Source: Candidatus Nitrososphaera evergladensis SR1 (GTDB taxonomy: Archaea > Thermoproteota > Nitrososphaeria > Nitrososphaerales > Nitrososphaeraceae). From it: a stretch of 64,000 nucleotides of DNA. Below, piece after piece: positions 60,145-64,000 of the stretch. The position numbers and the translations under genes are program-made. Within the stretch, counting starts at the first letter, position 1. Each line of letters begins with the position of its first letter. Location: the NCBI RefSeq assembly GCF_000730285.1, contig NZ_CP007174.1:1054001-1118000 (forward strand), written 5' to 3'. The notes under the pieces were generated by a model that did no database searches, had not been told where the DNA came from, and saw only the letters and a list, made by a program, of their open reading frames with translations.

Positions 60145-60228
60145 CTTTCTTGCGCGTGGTGTGTGCTAGTCCTTACATATAATCTCAATGACTTTAAATC
60201 TCGCGAATTACAATATCCCAAAGCAGGC

Positions 60229-61089
60229 GTGGCCCCGGAAGCAAAGGACGACAAAAAGGAAGCCAAGAAGGACAAGTCCGAGGACAATGACAATAATAAT
60301 AACAGCAGCGCCAGCAAGAACCTCGTCGGGATGATGATGGGGGGAGATAGCAGTTCTGACAAGGAAAAGATGGCAGTCGTAGTCGACTCGGAAACGCTCG
60401 TTGCGCAGACGCAGGACAGGCTGTGGCGCGCCCTGAAGCGCCGCTACCAGTACGACTCGTCGCTCAAGCCCGGGCAGGAATATTTGCTATCGCACGTCAG
60501 CAGCAAGATCCCCCTTGTCATAATGTACGCCGACCTTGTGGGCTCGACAAACATGAGCATGACGCTCCCTGTAGACAAGCTTGTGACAATCATCCGCGCG
60601 TTCACGCAGGAAATGTCCTCTGTCGTGGAAAGCCACAAAGGCTATGTGCTAAAGTACGTGGGCGACGCAGTCATTGCGTTCTTTCCAGCAAGCTACAACC
60701 GCCTGAGCGCCTGCGACAGGGCAGTCCAGTGCGCCCGGTCGATGATAACCGTGGTAAAAAACGGCATCAACCCCATCCTCAACCAGTACGACTACCCGGA
60801 ACTTGGCGTAAAGATAGGAATGGACGTGGGCGAAAACGTCATCGTACAGTATGGCCACGACAAGAGCTCGCCCATTGACATCCTAGGCTATTGCATGAAC
60901 GTGGCCGCCAAGATAACATCGCTGACGGGTTCAAACAGGATATCGATAGGGCAGGACGTCTACGACCTGCTCCACCCGTCAGAGAAAACCAAGTTCAAGG
61001 AGATGAAGCTTGGTACGGAAGAATGGAAGTACCGTGACCGCGTGACGGACAAGGTGTACCGTGTTTATTCTCTGATGGAAAACAGGTAA
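60229..61089 (+). CDS. class III adenylate/guanylate cyclase domain protein
   Basis: 286 aa from GTG 60229. A charged, Asn/Ser-rich N terminus (residues 1-45) is followed by a cyclase homology domain (about 100-265): metal site IMYADLVGSTNMSM (first Asp), KYVGDAVIAFFPASY (second Asp), and GMDVGENVIVQYG then YCMNVAAKITSLTGSN. Converts ATP or GTP to the cyclic nucleotide. No membrane or sensor domain is attached. A TTTAAAT box lies 35 bases upstream. cNMP receptors are not in this window. Confidence 0.85.
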   Translation: MAPEAKDDKKEAKKDKSEDNDNNNNSSASKNLVGMMMGGDSSSDKEKMAVVVDSETLVAQTQDRLWRALKRRYQYDSSLKPGQEYLLSHVSSKIPLVIMYADLVGSTNMSMTLPVDKLVTIIRAFTQEMSSVVESHKGYVLKYVGDAVIAFFPASYNRLSACDRAVQCARSMITVVKNGINPILNQYDYPELGVKIGMDVGENVIVQYGHDKSSPIDILGYCMNVAAKITSLTGSNRISIGQDVYDLLHPSEKTKFKEMKLGTEEWKYRDRVTDKVYRVYSLMENR

Positions 61090-61113
61090 AAGAAGAGGAA
61101 AAAGAGAGAAGGC

Positions 61114-61560
61114 TTAACGGTACGATTTCTGCTTTCTGCGCCTTGCGCCCGGACCGCCGAACTTTTTCGATTCAGACTGCCTGTGGTCGCCTGCGAGGAA
61201 GTGCCTGTCGTACTCTGTCAGTTTCTTGCGGATCTCTTCCCTGATGCTCTTTGGGAACGGGTGCTCCTTGGGGTCCTTGTCGCCCTTGACGTCGCCGGTA
61301 AGCGCACGGGAAATCGCGACTGCGCTTGCAAACGCCTGGCCCATAAAGCCTCCGCCTGCAACCTGCACGTTAATGTCCACCTTGTTGCGCTGCTCGCCAA
61401 CGAGCGTAAGCGGCGTGAGCAAGAGCTCTTTTGCAACCTCTGGCTGCACGAGTTCTGCCGGGATGTTGTTTATCCTGACTTTGCCAGAGCCCTTGGCGAT
61501 TGTCGCCACGGCCTTGCTTGTCTTTCTCTGGCCCGGGTAAAGGTCTATTTTGCTTGTCAT
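61114..61560 (-). CDS. rps9: ribosomal protein S9 (uS9)
   Basis: 148 aa from MTSKIDLYPGQRKTSKAVAT. Core motifs: VAGGGFMGQAFASAVAISRAL and the basic tail SKKFGGPGARRRKQKSYR that reaches the P-site tRNA. Last gene of the rpo3-rpl18e-rpl13-rps9 group; its ATG follows the rpl13 stop by two bases. Confidence 0.95.
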   Translation of the reverse strand: MTSKIDLYPGQRKTSKAVATIAKGSGKVRINNIPAELVQPEVAKELLLTPLTLVGEQRNKVDINVQVAGGGFMGQAFASAVAISRALTGDVKGDKDPKEHPFPKSIREEIRKKLTEYDRHFLAGDHRQSESKKFGGPGARRRKQKSYR

Positions 61561-61562
61561 TA

Positions 61563-62024
61563 TTATGGTAATCCCTTCCATCCTATCTGCTTGGCAACGT
61601 CGCCCATCGAGATATAGTGCGCCTCTGGCCTTGTAATCTTGGAATCCTCAAACGACTGCATCTTGGCAGCCTTCATTTCTTCAGGGACCCCGATATATAC
61701 CCTGAGACGCTGGTGCGCTTCAATGCCCGACGTCTTTTGCTTTGGGACCATTCCCCTCACCATCTTTGTCAGGACGGTGTCCGGCCTCCTTGGGTGGAAC
61801 GGGCCGTGAATCGGGTTTGTGACAGAGTTGATTTCAAGGTGCTCCTTGTATTGCTCGATGACTTTGTAGCGGTTGCCTGAAAGCATCGCCTTTTCGGCGT
61901 TTACGATTGCGACCTTGTTGCCCTGCAACAGCAGTTTCGAAACATGCGAGCACATCCTGCCTGCGATGCAGTTTGTCGCGTCAACGACTATGGTTTGCGG
62001 CTTCTTTGCTTTATTGTCAGCCAA
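61563..62024 (-). CDS. rpl13: ribosomal protein L13 (uL13)
   Basis: 153 aa: TIVVDATNCIAGRMCSHVSK, NGNRYKV-like LSGNRYKVIEQY, then GPFHPRRPDTVLTKMVRGM and RVYIGVPEEMKA, full-length archaeal uL13. Start overlaps the rpl18e stop by eight bases, so coupled translation. Confidence 0.95.
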   Translation of the reverse strand: MADNKAKKPQTIVVDATNCIAGRMCSHVSKLLLQGNKVAIVNAEKAMLSGNRYKVIEQYKEHLEINSVTNPIHGPFHPRRPDTVLTKMVRGMVPKQKTSGIEAHQRLRVYIGVPEEMKAAKMQSFEDSKITRPEAHYISMGDVAKQIGWKGLP

Positions 62025-62367
62025 TTATCCTCACACCTTTTCCGTCCGGGTATTTCTTTATCAGGTCGTCAAGGCTTACCACCTTGCCTCCCATGTCGCC
62101 GATCTTTTTGGCGGCAGACTCGGAGATTGAAAACGCGCAGACTGTCAATTTGTGGCCCAGATTGCCGGTGCCAAGCACCTTGCCAGGGACCACTATAACC
62201 TCGCTTGCCTTTGTGACCTGCGCAAGCTTGCCCAGGTTGACCTCGCTCCTGTTGGACCTTGGGCCGGAAACGCGGCTTTCAAGATCCTTCCAGATAGGCG
62301 CCTTGTTTTTCTTGGCCGCCTTGCGGAGGGTCCAAACAGTATTGTCGACTAGAGTGTTAGCGAACAT
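62017..62367 (-). CDS. rpl18e: ribosomal protein L18e (eL18)
   Basis: 116 aa: LVDNTVWTLRKAAKKNKAPI, SRVSGPRSNRSEVNLGKLAQ and VIVVPGKVLGTGNLGHKLTV, the archaeal eL18. Follows rpo3 by 49 bases; overlaps rpl13. Confidence 0.95.
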   Translation of the reverse strand: MFANTLVDNTVWTLRKAAKKNKAPIWKDLESRVSGPRSNRSEVNLGKLAQVTKASEVIVVPGKVLGTGNLGHKLTVCAFSISESAAKKIGDMGGKVVSLDDLIKKYPDGKGVRIIG

Positions 62368-62416
62368 AGTACGTCTTCTTCACGCTCCTAAATCTAGAAT
62401 CCCCAAATAAACGTAC

Positions 62417-63073
62417 CTAGGCGCTCTTGGGTACCTTGAGCGAGCCTATGACCTGCTTGAAGTTCTTGATCTTGGACTGCAGGCGCTCCGTGGATTCTTT
62501 CAGTATCTCTTCTGCCGTAAGGGCGCCGTTTGTTTCGATAATGAGCACTATTTCGCTTTCGTCCTTGCCGTCCTTGACTACTGCTGCTGACGTGGGCTGC
62601 CACTTGGCGTGCTGCTTGCCTACGCCAAGGCGTGCGTACGCTTCAAACTTTAGTTTCTGGCTTGGGGCGAGCACGACTATTGGGATGTCCTTGCTCACCG
62701 GCTTGACCATCTCGTCTTCTGAAACCATCTCGCCGGAAGTGACGACCTTGGTCTTGTCGGTGGCCTCTGCGTCAAGCACCAGGAGAACCCTGCACTTTGA
62801 GCAACCAAGCGTGCTTCCGCAGTCGCACTCGTGGGGCATCACGAACCTGCCGGGGTCCGTCCTGAGCGGTATGAGGCCGAGGCGGTGGGCCACTGCCTCG
62901 TCGTGCATGACTGACGAGTTTTCAAGGATTACGACATCATCGATTGCAAGCGTCGGGACCTCGCTTATGGCAAGGCGCCTGAGCGCGTTGACGTACTGCC
63001 TTGGAATATTGTTAAACTTGACAACGATCCTGTTATCTGATTTTTCAACAACTTCGACCGAAGGAGAAGCCAA
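62417..63073 (-). CDS. rpo3: DNA-directed RNA polymerase subunit Rpo3 (RpoD)
   Basis: 218 aa from TTG 63073 (MASPSVEVVEKSDNRIVVKF); longer start to 63169 would pass the promoter. Assembly platform for RNA polymerase with Rpo11. Dimerisation region NIPRQYVNALRRLAISEVPT; zinc-loop-like CDCGSTLGCSKC (CxCx5CxxC, about residues 86-97) as in eukaryal Rpb3; no ferredoxin-like FeS insertion with further Cys clusters is seen. Start of the ribosomal protein operon. Confidence 0.93.
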   Translation of the reverse strand: MASPSVEVVEKSDNRIVVKFNNIPRQYVNALRRLAISEVPTLAIDDVVILENSSVMHDEAVAHRLGLIPLRTDPGRFVMPHECDCGSTLGCSKCRVLLVLDAEATDKTKVVTSGEMVSEDEMVKPVSKDIPIVVLAPSQKLKFEAYARLGVGKQHAKWQPTSAAVVKDGKDESEIVLIIETNGALTAEEILKESTERLQSKIKNFKQVIGSLKVPKSA

Positions 63074-63098
63074 TACTTCCGGAAGTTCCCAAAACGTC

Positions 63099-63166
63099 CT
63101 TAAAAATCTACCGAAACTTGCAAAAATTATCGGCTTGCAGGAAGAAGGAGTTGACACGCATAAATA
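63099..63166. promoter_or_regulatory. divergent promoters of rpo3 and SBDS gene
   Basis: On the minus strand TTTTTAAG (63099-63106) lies about 27 bases before the rpo3 TTG. On the plus strand CATAAATACA (63158-63167) lies about 35 bases before the SBDS ATG. Confidence 0.55.
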
Positions 63167-63200
63167 CATCTTGATTCAAAAAGCTGCTGTAGTAAGAGAT

Positions 63201-63890
63201 ATGACGGAGAACAAGTTCACCATAGTTCGCCTCGCAGTCGAAGGCGACAAGTTCGAGCTGCTGGTCAAGCCCGACCCTGCCCTCGAGTACAAGCTGGGCA
63301 AGAGGGCGGACATTTCAAGCGTGCTTGTTTCCGACGAAGTCTACTCTGACGCAAACAAGGGCTCCCGCGCTTCAAGCGAGAAGCTCATGAAGCACTTCAA
63401 GACCACCGATTCTGCAGAGGTGGCCCGGCAGATACTTGCCCGCGGGGAATTGAACCTCACCACCGACCAGCGCCGCAAGATGGTCGAGGAAAAGCGCAAG
63501 CAGATTGTGGCATACATCAACCGGAGTTTCGTAGATCCAAAATCGCACCTGCCGCACCCGATAACCAGGATAGAGGCCGCCATGGAGCAGGCAAGGGTGA
63601 GCATCGACCCGCACAAAAAGGCAGAGGACCAGGCCAAGGACGTGGTAGATGCCCTTCGTGCGATATTGCCATTAAAATCAGAGACTCTGAAGCTGATAGT
63701 GAGGGTGCCTCCGCAGTACGCGGGCCAGTCCTACAGCGTGATAAAGCCGGCCGGCGACCTAAAGAGCGAGGAGTGGCAGGCAGACGGCTCTCTGAGAGTG
63801 GTGATAGAGATGAACGCCGGCATGCGCGGGAACTTTATCGACCGGCTCGGCTCCGTGACCAAGGGAACGGCAGAAGTGAAAGAGGCATAA
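63201..63890 (+). CDS. ribosome maturation protein SBDS (archaeal)
   Basis: 229 aa from MTENKFTIVRLAVEGDKFEL. Three-domain SBDS: N-terminal FYSH (1-90), central helical (EVARQILARGELNLTTDQRR; KQIVAYINRSFVDPKSHLPH, about 100-170) and C-terminal ferredoxin-like (LKLIVRVPPQYAGQSYSVIK). Promotes release of the anti-association factor aIF6 from the large subunit. In other archaea it heads an exosome operon; that is beyond or absent here. Confidence 0.93.
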   Translation: MTENKFTIVRLAVEGDKFELLVKPDPALEYKLGKRADISSVLVSDEVYSDANKGSRASSEKLMKHFKTTDSAEVARQILARGELNLTTDQRRKMVEEKRKQIVAYINRSFVDPKSHLPHPITRIEAAMEQARVSIDPHKKAEDQAKDVVDALRAILPLKSETLKLIVRVPPQYAGQSYSVIKPAGDLKSEEWQADGSLRVVIEMNAGMRGNFIDRLGSVTKGTAEVKEA

Positions 63891-63917
63891 TGATGGCGCC
63901 TGCTTGAACGATGTTTT

Positions 63918-64000
63918 TTATGATCCGTGCGTTTGGGCGCGCGCCTCTTTTTTCAACAGCACCCGCTTGCGTTCTACGCCCCAGCGATAACCTGACAGCG
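63918..64000 (-). CDS. possible C-terminal end of a gene cut by the window edge
   Basis: Minus-strand frame LSGYRWGVERKRVLLKKEAR then AQTHGS and TAA; basic tail with core-like codons. Identity unknown; a plus-strand frame is also open here, so this is tentative. Confidence 0.3.
   Translation of the reverse strand, partial: LSGYRWGVERKRVLLKKEARAQTHGS

Noticed and set aside
1-64000. CRISPR array, rRNA genes, known riboswitches, complete provirus, insertion sequences
   Set aside because: Looked for repeats with regular spacing, conserved rRNA blocks, integrase/transposase motifs and terminal inverted repeats; none seen.

Overview
The window comes from an archaeal chromosome, most probably a soil-type ammonia-oxidising thaumarchaeon of the Nitrososphaera group. 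The evidence is archaeal information genes (Rpo3, L18e, L13, S9, SBDS, prefoldin alpha, FtsY, SecE, archaeal-type AlaRS and LeuRS), an F420 ligase, HMG-CoA synthase, a geranylgeranyl-reductase-like enzyme, intron-bearing tRNA, TATA boxes about 25-35 bases before start codons with little or no leader, and many small Lrp-like and winged-helix regulators. The genus is an inference; the archaeal assignment is secure. There are no amo, nir or ribosomal RNA genes here to confirm it.

Layout. 1-4.0 kb: leuCD (leuD cut by the window edge), cofE and lineage-specific hypotheticals. 4.2-11 kb: an AT-richer accessory region that starts at tRNA-Ser(GCT). The 3' end of that tRNA is repeated 0.77 kb downstream, marking an integration scar. 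The region holds very small proteins: zinc-finger mini-proteins, two related winged-helix proteins, two related 72-77 aa proteins, a secreted CAP-domain protein and one start-less gene remnant. 11-15 kb: an HNH-like protein, regulators, secE and trxA. 15.2-21 kb: alaS-leuS. 21-25 kb: an NmrA-like oxidoreductase divergent from a double-HTH Lrp regulator, then a GGR-like flavoprotein. 25-28.3 kb: prefoldin alpha-ftsY-argF, closely packed. 28-33 kb: DedA, DUF763, Rieske, a thiamine-binding protein, a methyltransferase and small unknowns. 33-38.7 kb: pckA, a regulator remnant, UbiA prenyltransferase, a TrmB-like regulator, a doubly interrupted tRNA-Gln(CTG) and a YkgJ-type protein. 38.8-40.9 kb: two AT-rich, foreign-looking genes (an unrecognised 417 aa protein and a free-standing LAGLIDADG endonuclease) overlapping sodA at its 3' end. 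41.5-49.5 kb: surface/exported proteins, nitroreductase, HMG-CoA synthase, threonine ammonia-lyase and an ETHE1-like hydrolase. 49.5-52.4 kb: a degenerate receiver and three related HTH regulators. 52.9-61.1 kb: an NHLRC2-like thioredoxin, nitroreductase, DUF432/CorA/MscS/MFS membrane cluster and a class III cyclase. 61.1-64 kb: rpo3-rpl18e-rpl13-rps9 on the minus strand, divergent from SBDS.

How the genes fit together: most of the window is housekeeping (branched-chain amino acids, translation, protein targeting, arginine synthesis, gluconeogenesis, isoprenoid lipids, redox defence). The parts that look least explained are the tRNA-Ser island, the 38.8-40.9 kb AT-rich insertion, the FtsY C-terminal tail, the histidine-rich prefoldin and the two-intron tRNA-Gln. 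No CRISPR array, insertion sequence with recognisable transposase, or complete provirus was found.
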